A stretch of 64,000 nucleotides of DNA from an uncultured beta proteobacterium (GCA_902586195.1 CACIGF010000001.1:278243-342242); one strand, 5' to 3'; positions 37,284-46,521 are shown, counted from the first letter of the stretch. Program-made: numbers and translations. Notes: generated by a model from the letters alone, not told the origin.

Positions 37284-38950
37284 TTTTTCCAACTATCTTT
37301 AAGTGAGATTATTTTCCCAAACTCGACTTTATTTTTGTTTGTTTTATTTGCCAAAATAAAATATCCATGTCTTTCAAATTGGAATGGGGTTCCTAGTTCC
37401 TCATTTACAGCGGATTGCTCAATGAATGCAGAAAGAGTCTCTAAAGAGTCCTTTTTTAAAACCATCTCTTCATCAAGGGTTTGATTTGAGTTTCCTGAAT
37501 TTTGTGTGAATAAGTTGTGGTATACGTGAAGAATACAAGTTTTTGCGTTAGATTCATTCAACCAATGAATATTTCCTTTTACTTTGTAGTTGTTTGAACC
37601 ACTAGTACCACTTTTCGAATCTTTGAAAATCTTAACAGTCACAGATGTAATTAGTCCGTCTTTTTCTTCATAGCCAGTGCATTCAGCAACAAAGGCATAT
37701 TTGAGTCTTACAAGGCCACCAGGCCTTAACCTAAAAAAATCTTTAGCTGGGTTGACTTGAAAGTCAGATCTTTCAATGTATAAATATTTTCCGAACTGCA
37801 CTATTCTTTCACCCAAACTTTTGTCTTGAGGATGATTTCGGACAAAACAATCTTCAGAAAAATTTTCTTCAAGATTTTCTATAATCAGTCTCAACGGTGA
37901 AATCACGCAAATTTTTCTTTTAACAGTCTTGTTTAAATGCTCTCTCATGCATTCCTCTAGTAGTCCTTGCTCTATTGTTGAGGCAGATTTAGTAACGCCA
38001 ATAAGTTGGTTAAATTTTATAAAGCCCTCAGGAGGGTATCCGCGTGTTTTTGCACCCTCTAATGTAGGCATTCTGGGATCACTCCAATTCTTTACTACCT
38101 TCGTATCAACAACTTCAGTTAACTTTCTTTTCGATAAGACTAAACTTTCAATATTTAGCCTTGCAAACTCGAATTGTCTTGGGAGAACCTGATTCTTAAA
38201 AAAGCCACAAAAACTAGCACTCTTTACAACCCAATTGTAAATAGGCCTGTGGTCTTCAAATTCTAGTGTGCAAATAGAATGAGTTATTTTTTCAATCGCG
38301 TCGGACAACGGGTGAGCAAAATCGTAAAGTGGGTATACACACCACTTGTTTCCTTGCCTGTGGTGTTTGACGTGTCTAATTTTATATAAAATCGGGTCTC
38401 GCATATTTAAATTAGGCGATTTCATGTCTATCTTAGCCCTAAGTACATGTTCTCCTGCCTGAAATAGGCCCGTTTTCATTTTCTCGAAAATTTCCATGTT
38501 CTCGTCTACACCTCTGTCTCTATACTTTGAGTCAAGGCCAGGTTTAGTTAGTGTTCCTCGATTCTCTCTAATTTGCTCACTATTTTGCGAGTCGACATAG
38601 GCCAAATTATTCCGAATAAATGCTTTAGCACATTCAAAGAAAGTATCAAAATAATCGCTCGCGTAATACAGATGATCACCATAATCAAAACCCAACCAAC
38701 GCACTGATTTTATGATTGAATTAACAAATTCGTCCGTTTCTTTTTCCGGATTAGTGTCATCCATTCTTAAGTGGCAAATACCATTAAACTTTTTCGCCAA
38801 ACCAAAATTCAAACAAATAGCTTTAGCATGACCGAAGTGAAGGTAACCGTTGGGTTCGGGTGGAAACCTGGTTACAATATTATCAATCGTGCCATTATCG
38901 AGTTCTTTTTGAATAATCTGTTCGATAAAATTTGTCGGATCGTGATTTAT
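37277..38950 (-). CDS. glnS: Glutamine-tRNA ligase, apparently with an AUA start
   Basis: Class I synthetase for tRNA-Gln. 557 residues (E. coli 554) if started at the ATA at 38950. The reading frame is open back to a TAG at 38963-38965 and holds no ATG, GTG or TTG before codon 47. Starting at that TTG (38812) would delete the essential motif PEPNGYLHFGHAKAI (residues 31-45). The ATA has a strong site AGGGGGA 7 bases upstream and gives an N-terminus (NHDPTNFIEQII) matching the E. coli spacing to TNFI. The second signature is VLSKRKL. A sequencing change of ATG to ATA is the alternative. Confidence 0.93.
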   Translation of the reverse strand: MNHDPTNFIEQIIQKELDNGTIDNIVTRFPPEPNGYLHFGHAKAICLNFGLAKKFNGICHLRMDDTNPEKETDEFVNSIIKSVRWLGFDYGDHLYYASDYFDTFFECAKAFIRNNLAYVDSQNSEQIRENRGTLTKPGLDSKYRDRGVDENMEIFEKMKTGLFQAGEHVLRAKIDMKSPNLNMRDPILYKIRHVKHHRQGNKWCVYPLYDFAHPLSDAIEKITHSICTLEFEDHRPIYNWVVKSASFCGFFKNQVLPRQFEFARLNIESLVLSKRKLTEVVDTKVVKNWSDPRMPTLEGAKTRGYPPEGFIKFNQLIGVTKSASTIEQGLLEECMREHLNKTVKRKICVISPLRLIIENLEENFSEDCFVRNHPQDKSLGERIVQFGKYLYIERSDFQVNPAKDFFRLRPGGLVRLKYAFVAECTGYEEKDGLITSVTVKIFKDSKSGTSGSNNYKVKGNIHWLNESNAKTCILHVYHNLFTQNSGNSNQTLDEEMVLKKDSLETLSAFIEQSAVNEELGTPFQFERHGYFILANKTNKNKVEFGKIISLKDSWKKC

Positions 38951-38957
38951 AAGTTTA

Positions 38958-38964
38958 TCCCCCT
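38958..38964 (-). promoter_or_regulatory. Strong ribosome binding site that fixes the glnS start
   Basis: On the minus strand AGGGGGA ends 7 bases before the ATA at 38950-38948, an ideal distance, and there is no other initiator triplet within reach in this frame. This is the main argument for a non-AUG start. Confidence 0.7.
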
Positions 38965-38969
38965 ATAAT
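38964..38969 (+). promoter_or_regulatory. Candidate -10 element of polA
   Basis: TATAAT lies 38 bases before the polA ATG in the 56-base divergent glnS-polA region. The -35 at the right distance (CGTGAT) is poor. The site overlaps the glnS ribosome binding site on the opposite strand. Confidence 0.35.
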
Positions 38970-39006
38970 TAAATACAATTCAAATGTATCAAATTCACAA
39001 ATTAAT

Positions 39007-41739
39007 ATGAGCAAAAAATTAAAAAAAAATTTCCTTGTAGTTGATGCTTCTAGTTTTTTATACAGGGCGTATCACGCTATGCCTGATTTGAGGAATAAGA
39101 AAGATTTTCCTACAGGAGCGATCACGGGCATGATAAATATGCTACGAAAAACCCGGGAAGAATGGCCCGCAGAGATTGGATTATGTGTTTTTGACCCCAA
39201 AGGACCGACATTCCGTGAAAAAGTCTACAGTGCATATAAGGCAAATAGATCCAAAATGCCTGATGATTTATCCCTACAAACGCCGGTTATTTTTGAAATA
39301 ATCGAAGCGATGGGTTGGCCGATGTTATCAATACCTGGATATGAGGCTGATGATGTAATTGGGACAGTTACCAATATAGCCTCTCAGCTAAAATTTAATT
39401 CAATTATTATTTCGGGTGATAAAGATCTTGCTCAACTTGTGACAAACGATATAGTGGTAGTCGACTCGATGAGAAGAGAGGGTGTTCCAGCTAAAATTTT
39501 GGATGAAGAAGGTGTCCTGGAAAAGTTCGGGGTCCCGCCCTCCAAAATAATCGATTATCTAACATTACTCGGAGACGCCGTAGACAATATTCCGGGAGTT
39601 CCCAAGGTTGGGCCAAAAACCGCAAAAAAATGGTTAGAAGAATATGGAAATTTAGACGAGATTATTAAAAATGCTGAATTCATAAAGGGAGCAGTGGGGG
39701 AAAATCTCAGGGGATCTCTTAAGTGGCTTCCGCAAGGAAAAAACTTGATTACGATAAAGAAAGACGTAGATGTTGGGGAAGTCGCTCAAGGAATAGATAA
39801 ATTCTGTAGTTGGAAAAAAATTGACGAAAAAAAAATTGAAAAGTTTCGAAACGAGTATGAATTATTCAACAGCCTAAAAAACTTCTCAAAAGCCAATAAA
39901 GATTTAGAGGCAAAGCACAGTCCAAGGAAGGAAATTCAGAAACCTAAGTATCGATTGATAAATACGGAAGACAGCCTCAATAAGTTTATAGGGGAGTTAG
40001 ATGCTGCAAAAATTGTAGCCTTTGATACTGAGACAACATCACTAAATGTTCGAAGTGCTTCTTTAGTCGGCATCTCTTTTTCATTGTTAGAGGGTACTGG
40101 AGTATACATACCGCTCTCGCATAAAGATGAAAATGTAGATCAGTTGTCCACTGAATATGTACTAAAATCTCTTGATGGTTGGTTCCAGGGGAGTTGTACA
40201 AAAGTTGCCCATAACCTTAAATATGACCTTCATATTCTCTTAAATGCCGGGGTAAAAATTTGTGGGCCTTTTGAAGATACAATGTTAATGTCTTATGTGC
40301 TTGAGGCAAACAGAAAGCACGATCTTGCTACTTTAGCCGAAAGACATCTTGGACGTTCGGGACAAACATATGAGGAACTTACAGGCAAAGGGGCAAAGCA
40401 AATTTGTTTCAGTGAAGTGCCAGTTGCCAAAGCTATGTATTATGCCTGCGAAGATGCTGACTTTACTATTGATTTGTATTTTAAGTTAAGTGGTTTGTTG
40501 GCTAAGGAAAAAAGCCTCAACAATGTGTACAAGGAATTAGAGATGCCTTGCCTGGAGGTTTTAGTGAAAATTGAGCAGCAGGGGGTAAAAATCGATGAAA
40601 ATGTCTTAAATAAACAAACAAAGGAGCTGACCAAAAAGATAAGTACTCTAGAGAGTAAGTCTTTCGAATTAGTTGGTGAGAATTTCAATTTGGGTTCACC
40701 TAAACAGGTGTCGAAAATACTGTTCGAAAAATTAGGTTATTCTCCTGTTAAGAAGACTGCCAGCGGAGCTCCTTCCACAGACGAATCAGTTTTAGAAAAA
40801 TTATCAATTGATTATCCTCTGCCGAAATTCTTGCTTGATTGGAGAACTTTTTCTAAATTAAAAACTACTTACACCGAAAAACTTCCATTAATGATTTATG
40901 AAGGTAGCGGTAGAGTCCATACGAATTTTGCTCAAGCAGTTGCCGTTACAGGTAGATTAGCGTCAAGTGAACCAAACCTTCAAAATATACCGGTAAAAAC
41001 TGAGCAAGGAAGAAAGATAAGGGAGGCGTTTATAGCCGAAGAAGGGTTTCAGATCATTTCCGCAGATTATTCACAGATTGAGTTACGAATTATGGCACAT
41101 ATGTCAAAAGACGCAGCTTTAACCAAAGCCTTCCTAGAGGGAGCTGACGTACATAGTGCTACAGCTTCTGAAATTTTTACAACCAATCTTGAGAAAATCA
41201 ATGCAGAACAAAGAAGAACGGCAAAGGTAATAAATTTCGGCTTGATTTATGGTATGGGAGCTTTTGGTTTAAGTAAAAGCTTAGGTATTTCTAGGGATGC
41301 TGCTAACAACTATATTGATCGTTACTTTCAGCGGTATCCGGGAGTCGCATCTTTTATGCAGGAGACGAAAGCTAGTGCAAAAAAAAATGGTTTTGTTCAA
41401 ACGCTAATGGGCAGAAAACTTTGGTTGCCAGAAATAAACTCACCAAATGGGCCTAGAAGACAAGCTGCTGAAAGGGCGGCTATTAATGCGCCAATGCAAG
41501 GAACAGCTGCTGATTTGATTAAGATGGCAATGATTAGAATGCATGCAGAACTAGAAAAGAATATCTTCAATGCAAAAATGATTTTACAAGTGCACGATGA
41601 GTTAGTTTTTGAAGTACACAAAGATCAGGTAATACCATTTATGAGTTTTGTTAAAGAATTGATGTGCAAGGTACTGGAACTAAAAGTCCCTCTCGAAGTA
41701 GATGTAGGTAAAGGTAAAAACTGGGAAGAGGCTCACTAG
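39007..41739 (+). CDS. polA: DNA polymerase I
   Basis: Repair and Okazaki-fragment processing polymerase. 910 residues with all three domains. The 5' nuclease (about 1-290) has VDASSFLYRAYHAMP, GYEADDVIGT and SGDKDLAQLV. The proofreading exonuclease (about 310-500) has intact acidic motifs FDTETTS, HNLKYD and YACEDAD. The polymerase has DYSQIELRIMAH, the O-helix RRTAKVINFGLIYGM and QVHDELVFEV. Divergent from glnS. Confidence 0.97.
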   Translation: MSKKLKKNFLVVDASSFLYRAYHAMPDLRNKKDFPTGAITGMINMLRKTREEWPAEIGLCVFDPKGPTFREKVYSAYKANRSKMPDDLSLQTPVIFEIIEAMGWPMLSIPGYEADDVIGTVTNIASQLKFNSIIISGDKDLAQLVTNDIVVVDSMRREGVPAKILDEEGVLEKFGVPPSKIIDYLTLLGDAVDNIPGVPKVGPKTAKKWLEEYGNLDEIIKNAEFIKGAVGENLRGSLKWLPQGKNLITIKKDVDVGEVAQGIDKFCSWKKIDEKKIEKFRNEYELFNSLKNFSKANKDLEAKHSPRKEIQKPKYRLINTEDSLNKFIGELDAAKIVAFDTETTSLNVRSASLVGISFSLLEGTGVYIPLSHKDENVDQLSTEYVLKSLDGWFQGSCTKVAHNLKYDLHILLNAGVKICGPFEDTMLMSYVLEANRKHDLATLAERHLGRSGQTYEELTGKGAKQICFSEVPVAKAMYYACEDADFTIDLYFKLSGLLAKEKSLNNVYKELEMPCLEVLVKIEQQGVKIDENVLNKQTKELTKKISTLESKSFELVGENFNLGSPKQVSKILFEKLGYSPVKKTASGAPSTDESVLEKLSIDYPLPKFLLDWRTFSKLKTTYTEKLPLMIYEGSGRVHTNFAQAVAVTGRLASSEPNLQNIPVKTEQGRKIREAFIAEEGFQIISADYSQIELRIMAHMSKDAALTKAFLEGADVHSATASEIFTTNLEKINAEQRRTAKVINFGLIYGMGAFGLSKSLGISRDAANNYIDRYFQRYPGVASFMQETKASAKKNGFVQTLMGRKLWLPEINSPNGPRRQAAERAAINAPMQGTAADLIKMAMIRMHAELEKNIFNAKMILQVHDELVFEVHKDQVIPFMSFVKELMCKVLELKVPLEVDVGKGKNWEEAH

Positions 41740-41761
41740 TATTTGACGATGAACTCAGTTG

Positions 41762-41833
41762 TGCCGTTGGAGGGAATTGAACCCCCGACCTCTCGCTTAC
41801 GAAGCGACTGCTCTACCCCTGAGCTACAACGGC
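41762..41833 (-). tRNA. tRNA-Thr (anticodon CGT)
   Basis: A 72-base cloverleaf on the minus strand. The acceptor GCCGTTG pairs with CAACGGC and the D arm is GCTC...GAGC. The anticodon loop TTCGTAA gives CGT (reads ACG), and the T arm loop is TTCAATT, followed by discriminator A. The first anticodon-stem pair (27-43) is G-G, a mismatch. CCA is not encoded. The first 10 bases overlap the last codons and stop of ispH on the same strand. Confidence 0.96.
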
Positions 41834-42798
41834 AAATCTTGTTTTTTATCGGCGAGAGATTTCGGAAGAGGGAATCGAACGTGCTCTTTAGCTCCTGGTA
41901 AGATTCTTACGGAGGAAGCTCCCAGCTCTTTGATAGCAGTAAGTAACTTTTGTACAAGGGATTCGGGAGCAGATGCTCCTGCTGTAACGCCGATCCGTGA
42001 ATGTTTTTGTAACCAGATAGGGTCTAAATCTTCTGCTCCATCTATTAAGTACGCTTCGGCACCGTATTTTTCTGCAACTTCTCTAAGTCTGTTGCTATTC
42101 GAACTTGTTGGGCTACCTACTACTAATACTAGGTCAACTTCGGAAGCTAATAGTTTTACTGCATCTTGTCTGTTTTGCGTTGCGTAGCAAATATCACTAA
42201 CCTTAGGGCCTTGAATACCCGGAAATCTTTTTTTCAAAGAAGTTATAATTTCCGCTGTATCATCTGTGGAGAGGGTTGTTTGGGTTACATAGGCTAGTTT
42301 GGATGGATTAGCTGGTTTTAATTTGGCAACCTGTTCTTTGTTTTCGATTAGTAAGATGCCAGATTCCAGTTGTCCCATGGTACCTTCTACTTCAGGGTGC
42401 CCTTGATGGCCGATCATAACAATTTCAAATCCGGATGCAGCTAATTTCTTTACTTCAGCATGAACCTTGGTAACAAGTGGACAAGTTGCATCAAAAACTT
42501 CTAAATTTCTATTTTGAGCCTGATCTCGGACCAATAAAGACACACCATGAGCACTCATTATCACGCGAGCCCCAGTGGGAATTTCGTCAATTTTGTCCAC
42601 AAAAATCGCTCCTTTGTCCTTCAGGGTACTAACAACATGATTATTATGGACGATTTCGTGTTTGACGTAGACAGGCGCTCCAAAGCGCTCTAGAACTCTC
42701 TCAACTATTTCAATAGCGCGCTCGACTCCTGCGCAAAAACCCCTAGGTTCTGCAAGAGTAACCATTGTTGGGCCATGTTGATTTGATTCTGTCCTCAT
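41824..42798 (-). CDS. ispH: 4-hydroxy-3-methylbut-2-enyl diphosphate reductase
   Basis: Last step of the MEP isoprenoid pathway, a 4Fe-4S enzyme. 324 residues. The three cluster cysteines are in RGFCAGV, DATCPLV and SDICYAT, and the proton-relay motif EIVHN and the STDDT segment are present. Its final codons CCG-TTG-TAG form the 5' acceptor strand and bases 8-10 of tRNA-Thr, so the CDS and tRNA overlap by 10 bases. If cotranscribed, RNase P cleavage would remove the stop codon from the message. Confidence 0.96.
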   Translation of the reverse strand: MRTESNQHGPTMVTLAEPRGFCAGVERAIEIVERVLERFGAPVYVKHEIVHNNHVVSTLKDKGAIFVDKIDEIPTGARVIMSAHGVSLLVRDQAQNRNLEVFDATCPLVTKVHAEVKKLAASGFEIVMIGHQGHPEVEGTMGQLESGILLIENKEQVAKLKPANPSKLAYVTQTTLSTDDTAEIITSLKKRFPGIQGPKVSDICYATQNRQDAVKLLASEVDLVLVVGSPTSSNSNRLREVAEKYGAEAYLIDGAEDLDPIWLQKHSRIGVTAGASAPESLVQKLLTAIKELGASSVRILPGAKEHVRFPLPKSLADKKQDLPL

Positions 42799-42859
42799 AA
42801 CAGAACTTTAGCTTAAAACTGCTGTTCGGTGTAGTATTGGGGCTTTTAAAAAAAAATTA

Positions 42860-42888
42860 TTGTTTGGAAAAAAAAAAAAAATTATAAT
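42860..42888 (+). promoter_or_regulatory. Promoter of rpmB-rpmG
   Basis: TTGTTT (42860-42865) and TATAAT (42883-42888) are separated by exactly 17 bases, and the spacer contains a run of 14 A. The start would be near 42895, about 22 bases before the rpmB ATG. Good consensus and placement. Confidence 0.65.
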
Positions 42889-42916
42889 AAGAGGCTGTGT
42901 ACAATTCGGAGATATT

Positions 42917-43150
42917 ATGGCTCGCGTTTGTCAAATTACAGGTAAAAAACCCATGGTAGGGAATCGGGTTTCGCATGCAAACAATAAAAATAAGAGGAGA
43001 TTTCTGCCTAGCCTGCACCATAAAAGGTTTTGGTTGGAATCGGAGAAAAGGTGGGTGCGGCTGAGGCTTTCTAGCGCCGCGATAAGGACGATCGACAAAA
43101 AAGGCATAGAGAACGTAATGCCTGAACTTTTGAATAAGAAGGAAGTCTAA
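42917..43150 (+). CDS. rpmB: 50S ribosomal protein bL28
   Basis: 77 residues from the ATG at 42917, which has CGGAG 5 bases upstream and gives the family start [21 protein letters not shown]. An in-frame upstream start (42860) is part of the promoter and is rejected. Basic protein with the usual [17 protein letters not shown] segment. First gene of rpmB-rpmG. Confidence 0.97.
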   Translation: MARVCQITGKKPMVGNRVSHANNKNKRRFLPSLHHKRFWLESEKRWVRLRLSSAAIRTIDKKGIENVMPELLNKKEV

Positions 43151-43151
43151 C

Positions 43152-43319
43152 ATGGCAAAGGGAGCTAGGGAAAAGATTAAGTTAGAAAGCTCCGCGGGAA
43201 CCGGTCACTTCTATACTACTTCTAAAAATAAGAGGACCATGACCCAGAAGATGGAAATAAAAAAGTTTGATCCGAAAGCAAGGAAACACGTGATGTATAA
43301 GGAAGCAAAGATCAAATAA
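43152..43319 (+). CDS. rpmG: 50S ribosomal protein bL33
   Basis: 55 residues, 1 base after the rpmB stop. It begins [21 protein letters not shown] and ends [16 protein letters not shown], as bL33 of proteobacteria does. It has no cysteines, so it is the zinc-independent form. The rpmB-rpmG order is standard. Confidence 0.96.
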   Translation: MAKGAREKIKLESSAGTGHFYTTSKNKRTMTQKMEIKKFDPKARKHVMYKEAKIK

Positions 43320-43387
43320 AAGTTGTTTTGAGGGGCCAAGTTCATTTAAACGTTTTTGGTAAAAAGAGAGAGAGAGTGAGGGTGATA

Positions 43388-43684
43388 ATGAGTAATAGAC
43401 GAGAATTTATTTCCAAAGTTGCTACCATTTGCGTTGCCGGGTTATCCATTGGTAAACTTACCGGTGCTAACGCGGCTATGGTTTCGGAAAGCGATCCCAA
43501 CGCGAAAGCACTAGGCTACGTTGCAGATGCGAGTAATGCAAAGGGCGACAAGTTCAAGGCTGGTTCTAACTGTTCCAATTGTGCATTATTCCAAGGTGGT
43601 TCGGGAGATGCAGGCAATTGTCCATTGTTTGGTGGCAAGAAAGTCGCTGCCGCGGGCTGGTGCACTGCTTGGGCTCCTAAATAA
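43388..43684 (+). CDS. High-potential iron-sulfur protein (HiPIP), Tat-exported
   Basis: Periplasmic 4Fe-4S electron carrier, usually accepting from the bc1 complex and donating to a terminal oxidase or cytochrome. 98 residues from the ATG at 43388 (GAGGG upstream); an upstream TTG frame (43328) is rejected because it puts a charged tail before the signal. The Tat-type signal NRREFISK with a hydrophobic stretch ends near ANAA (residue 30). Cluster ligands are C62, C65, C78 and C92. It follows rpmG by 68 bases, with no terminator seen between. Confidence 0.92.
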   Translation: MSNRREFISKVATICVAGLSIGKLTGANAAMVSESDPNAKALGYVADASNAKGDKFKAGSNCSNCALFQGGSGDAGNCPLFGGKKVAAAGWCTAWAPK

Positions 43685-44092
43685 ATTATTCTGCCAATAG
43701 CAATTGAATGGTATTGTTTTCTCCGTTTAATTTTTGAACGTTATTTCGGAAAAAAAACCGCTGAAACCCAATTTCACGGTCCATATTTTATTATGACCTT
43801 TGGAACTAACTTGTTAACGCAAGTCCGATGCCGGAAAGCCACCTATCGGTAAACTCAATAATGGTGTTTAAGGATTGGTAAAGAAATCAGAAAAAAGTTT
43901 TAGCTCTTAGGTCAGTTTTAATCAGGGTTCGCTTAGCAGGTATTAACTAAGGTTAACGACATTACCTACACTACATCGGTTGAATTTGTCGAGTATCCTT
44001 TCGATCGTCTTTTCCGAAGTATGTATTTCAGCAATCGTTGTGAGGGTGTACGTAGGGTTCTGTCATGCGTCAGGATTTTCTCGTCACTAACA
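43685..44092. other. 408-base gene-free region, possible structured RNA
   Basis: This is the only gap over 300 bases. No ORF with family character, tRNA or clear terminator was found. Two adjacent inverted repeats occur: ACTTG (43809-43813) with CAAGT (43820-43824), then CCGAT (43825-43829) with ATCGG (43845-43849). They could be two successive helices of an RNA. No known riboswitch consensus was recognised. It may equally be the 3' region of HiPIP and gor plus decayed sequence. Confidence 0.4.
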
Positions 44093-45457
44093 TTAAATTA
44101 TTCGACTAGGCTTTCTCATTAAAACGAGTTCTTCTGCTCCTGTCGGGTGGACAGCCATTGTGTCATCAAGGTGGGACTTTGTTGCACCGGCTTTAAATGC
44201 TATAGCGAGAGTTTGAATTATCTCAGGTGCATCATCACCAAAAATGTGAGCGCCGACTAATCTGTCCGACTTATCCTCTACAATAATTTTGTAGTAGTTT
44301 TTGGTTTTCTTCGAAGCAAATGATTTTTTTAAGGGGTTAAATTCAGATTCGTAAATTCTATAGGTATTCCCAGTCTTTTTTAAAGCAGCCTCTTCTGTTA
44401 GCCCGATGGTCCCAATAGGCGGGGTTGTAAAGACGGCTGTAGCAAGTTCGTTGTAATCTACTTTTAAAGAATTTTTGTTAAACAAATTTTCTGCGACGGC
44501 TCTTCCTTCAGCAATAGCTACGGGAGTTAGATTTACGCGATCTGTTACATCTCCGATGGCAAATACCCCAGGAATCGAGCTTTTGTTGTTTTCATCGACA
44601 ATTATTTCTCCTCTTGAACCTATTGCTGGGGAACGTCCTGGAGCAAAAAGCCCCTCAACTTTGGGAGATCTTCCTAGTGCATTTAAAACAGTGTCAAATT
44701 CAAATGTGTTGTCCGTTAATCTTACTTTTGTACCCGCGGGCATTTTTTCGATAGAGTGAAATTTACTGGCCGGGTGAACTTTAATACCACAATTAACCAT
44801 ATGACTCATTAAACGAACTCTGACATCCTTATCGAACCCTTTAAGCGGCAGATCGGCGCGGAAGATTAAACTTACTTCAATTCCTAAGTTATTCAATATA
44901 GATGCAAACTCAGTGGCAATATATCCCGATCCTAGAACTCCAACCCTACCAGGAGATTCATTTAGATCTAAAATCCCGTCCGATGTTAACGCATTTTCTA
45001 ATCCACTTATTTGGGTAAGGTTTGGCGTTCCACCAACTGCTATAACTATATTTTCTGCAAAAAAAAGACTGTCACCAACTTTGACCTCATTTTTATTCAC
45101 AACAACTGCACTACCTTTTATTAGTTCTACTCCACTAGTCTTCAATAGGTTTTCGTAAATTTTTTCTAATCTACTAATTTCGCGATTTTTTTGAGAGGTC
45201 CAGATTCCAATTTCATGAGTAATTTCAGAGGGTTCAAGTCCAACCCAACCGAAATTTTCTGTCTGAAAAATAGTATTTCCAATTTCTCCCGCATACATCA
45301 TTAGTTTTTTAGGAATGCATCCACGGATGACGCATGTGCCCCCAAATCTATGAGATTCAATTATGGCAACCTTAGCGTTGTATTCAGCAGCTCGACGAGC
45401 GCATGCAACTCCTCCTGAACCTCCTCCTATAACCAACAAATCAAACTTCGCAGACAA
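44093..45457 (-). CDS. gor: Glutathione-disulfide reductase
   Basis: NADPH-dependent flavoenzyme keeping glutathione reduced. 454 residues. FAD motif VIGGGSGGVACARRAAE, redox disulfide GGTCVIRGCIPKK, NAD(P) motif VLGSGYIATEFASIL, and C-terminal active-site segment VHPTGAEELVLMR with the catalytic His. The GCIPKK form separates it from dihydrolipoamide dehydrogenase. Divergent from the LysR gene (37-base gap). A link to glutathione-dependent formaldehyde oxidation is possible but not shown. Confidence 0.95.
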   Translation of the reverse strand: MSAKFDLLVIGGGSGGVACARRAAEYNAKVAIIESHRFGGTCVIRGCIPKKLMMYAGEIGNTIFQTENFGWVGLEPSEITHEIGIWTSQKNREISRLEKIYENLLKTSGVELIKGSAVVVNKNEVKVGDSLFFAENIVIAVGGTPNLTQISGLENALTSDGILDLNESPGRVGVLGSGYIATEFASILNNLGIEVSLIFRADLPLKGFDKDVRVRLMSHMVNCGIKVHPASKFHSIEKMPAGTKVRLTDNTFEFDTVLNALGRSPKVEGLFAPGRSPAIGSRGEIIVDENNKSSIPGVFAIGDVTDRVNLTPVAIAEGRAVAENLFNKNSLKVDYNELATAVFTTPPIGTIGLTEEAALKKTGNTYRIYESEFNPLKKSFASKKTKNYYKIIVEDKSDRLVGAHIFGDDAPEIIQTLAIAFKAGATKSHLDDTMAVHPTGAEELVLMRKPSRII

Positions 45458-45494
45458 ACTTCCACCCTAGTGATAGTATTAAATAGATTATGTT

Positions 45495-46415
45495 ATGAAT
45501 ATTATAGACACCTTTAGATATCTCGTTTCACTTGAAGAGCACAAACATTTTAGTCGTGCCGCCCAGGCCTGTCATATAACGCAGCCAGCTCTTTCAAATG
45601 CTTTGAAAGCTCTTGAAGAGGAAATGGGCGTAAAAATTGTCAACCGAGGTAGAAATTATCAGGGATTAACAGCTGAAGGTAGACAAGTTTTGGCCTCTGC
45701 CTATCAGGTGTTACATGAAATTGGCAAGTTAAAGTCTGAAATAAATAGTCAAAAATCAGCCCCTATAGGCAATTTAATTATTGGATCAATACCTAGTACA
45801 CTTCCAGTTGCCTCTCAATTTGCAGCAAGTATATTTGGGGAGTTCGATGGCTTAAAACCTACTGTGCGTTCTATGACTTCTCATGATCTTGAGTTATCTC
45901 TAGAAAATCTTTCTGTTGATATTGCTTTTGGATATACAGAGAGGCCAACCGTCCATATGCAAGAGTTACGTGTGATTCCGCAGTACGGGGAAAAATATTT
46001 TTTTATAAAAAGAAATGTGTCCTCTGATAGTTTTGGACCTATCAGTTGGAAGGAGGCGGCAAGAAGCAAACTTTCCCTTTTGACTCCTGAAATGCATAAC
46101 AGAAAGCTGATAGATATTTTTTTTAAGAAAAATAACGTTGAAATTGAACCTGTGATGCAGACGGACTCCATTTTCAGTTTACTTCTCTCCGTTCAATCTT
46201 CGGACGTGGCAACTATCTTATCAGGCCCTACGGCAAAGTTTGCAAAAATTAACAAGGAACTCTCGGTAAGAGAGTTAACAGACCCAGCGGAGAGTACCGC
46301 TATTGGGATAATGATTCCCTCAAGTAACAGGTTATCAATTGTGCAATGCGCAGCTGAAGAATTTGCCTCTTCACATAAGTGGGCTAAAATTTTGGGTGAT
46401 ATTTCAATGCCTTAG
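45495..46415 (+). CDS. LysR-family transcriptional regulator (probable formate dehydrogenase regulator)
   Basis: 306 residues. N-terminal winged helix (about 1-62) with SLEEHKHFSRAAQACHITQPALSNALKALEEEMG, then an effector-binding domain. It lies 106 bases upstream of the formate dehydrogenase genes on the same strand. LysR proteins next to NAD-dependent formate dehydrogenases (FdsR of Cupriavidus is the known case) control those operons, so the same role is inferred here. Confidence 0.88.
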   Translation: MNIIDTFRYLVSLEEHKHFSRAAQACHITQPALSNALKALEEEMGVKIVNRGRNYQGLTAEGRQVLASAYQVLHEIGKLKSEINSQKSAPIGNLIIGSIPSTLPVASQFAASIFGEFDGLKPTVRSMTSHDLELSLENLSVDIAFGYTERPTVHMQELRVIPQYGEKYFFIKRNVSSDSFGPISWKEAARSKLSLLTPEMHNRKLIDIFFKKNNVEIEPVMQTDSIFSLLLSVQSSDVATILSGPTAKFAKINKELSVRELTDPAESTAIGIMIPSSNRLSIVQCAAEEFASSHKWAKILGDISMP

Positions 46416-46476
46416 GGAAAACGTGTATATTTTTAAAATTTAAGGATTGATTCATAAATTAAATTAGACAGATGGA

Positions 46477-46486
46477 GCCTTAAGGC
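46477..46486 (+). promoter_or_regulatory. Palindrome in the formate dehydrogenase leader
   Basis: GCCTTAAGGC is a perfect 10-base palindrome 35 bases upstream of the first formate dehydrogenase start. It could be an operator half of the LysR site or chance. No firm promoter was found around it. Confidence 0.25.
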
Positions 46487-46521
46487 ATAAATTATAAGAA
46501 GGTGGATAAAAGAGGGCTCTC

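Noticed and set aside
37277..38812. glnS annotated from a TTG at 38812 (511 residues)
   Set aside because: That start removes the HIGH motif and the first 46 residues, which are present upstream in the same open frame.
41759..42187. Plus-strand open frame starting MCRWRELNPRPLAYEA
   Set aside because: It is the antisense of tRNA-Thr plus ispH; this start is a well-known false protein made by reading tRNA genes backwards.
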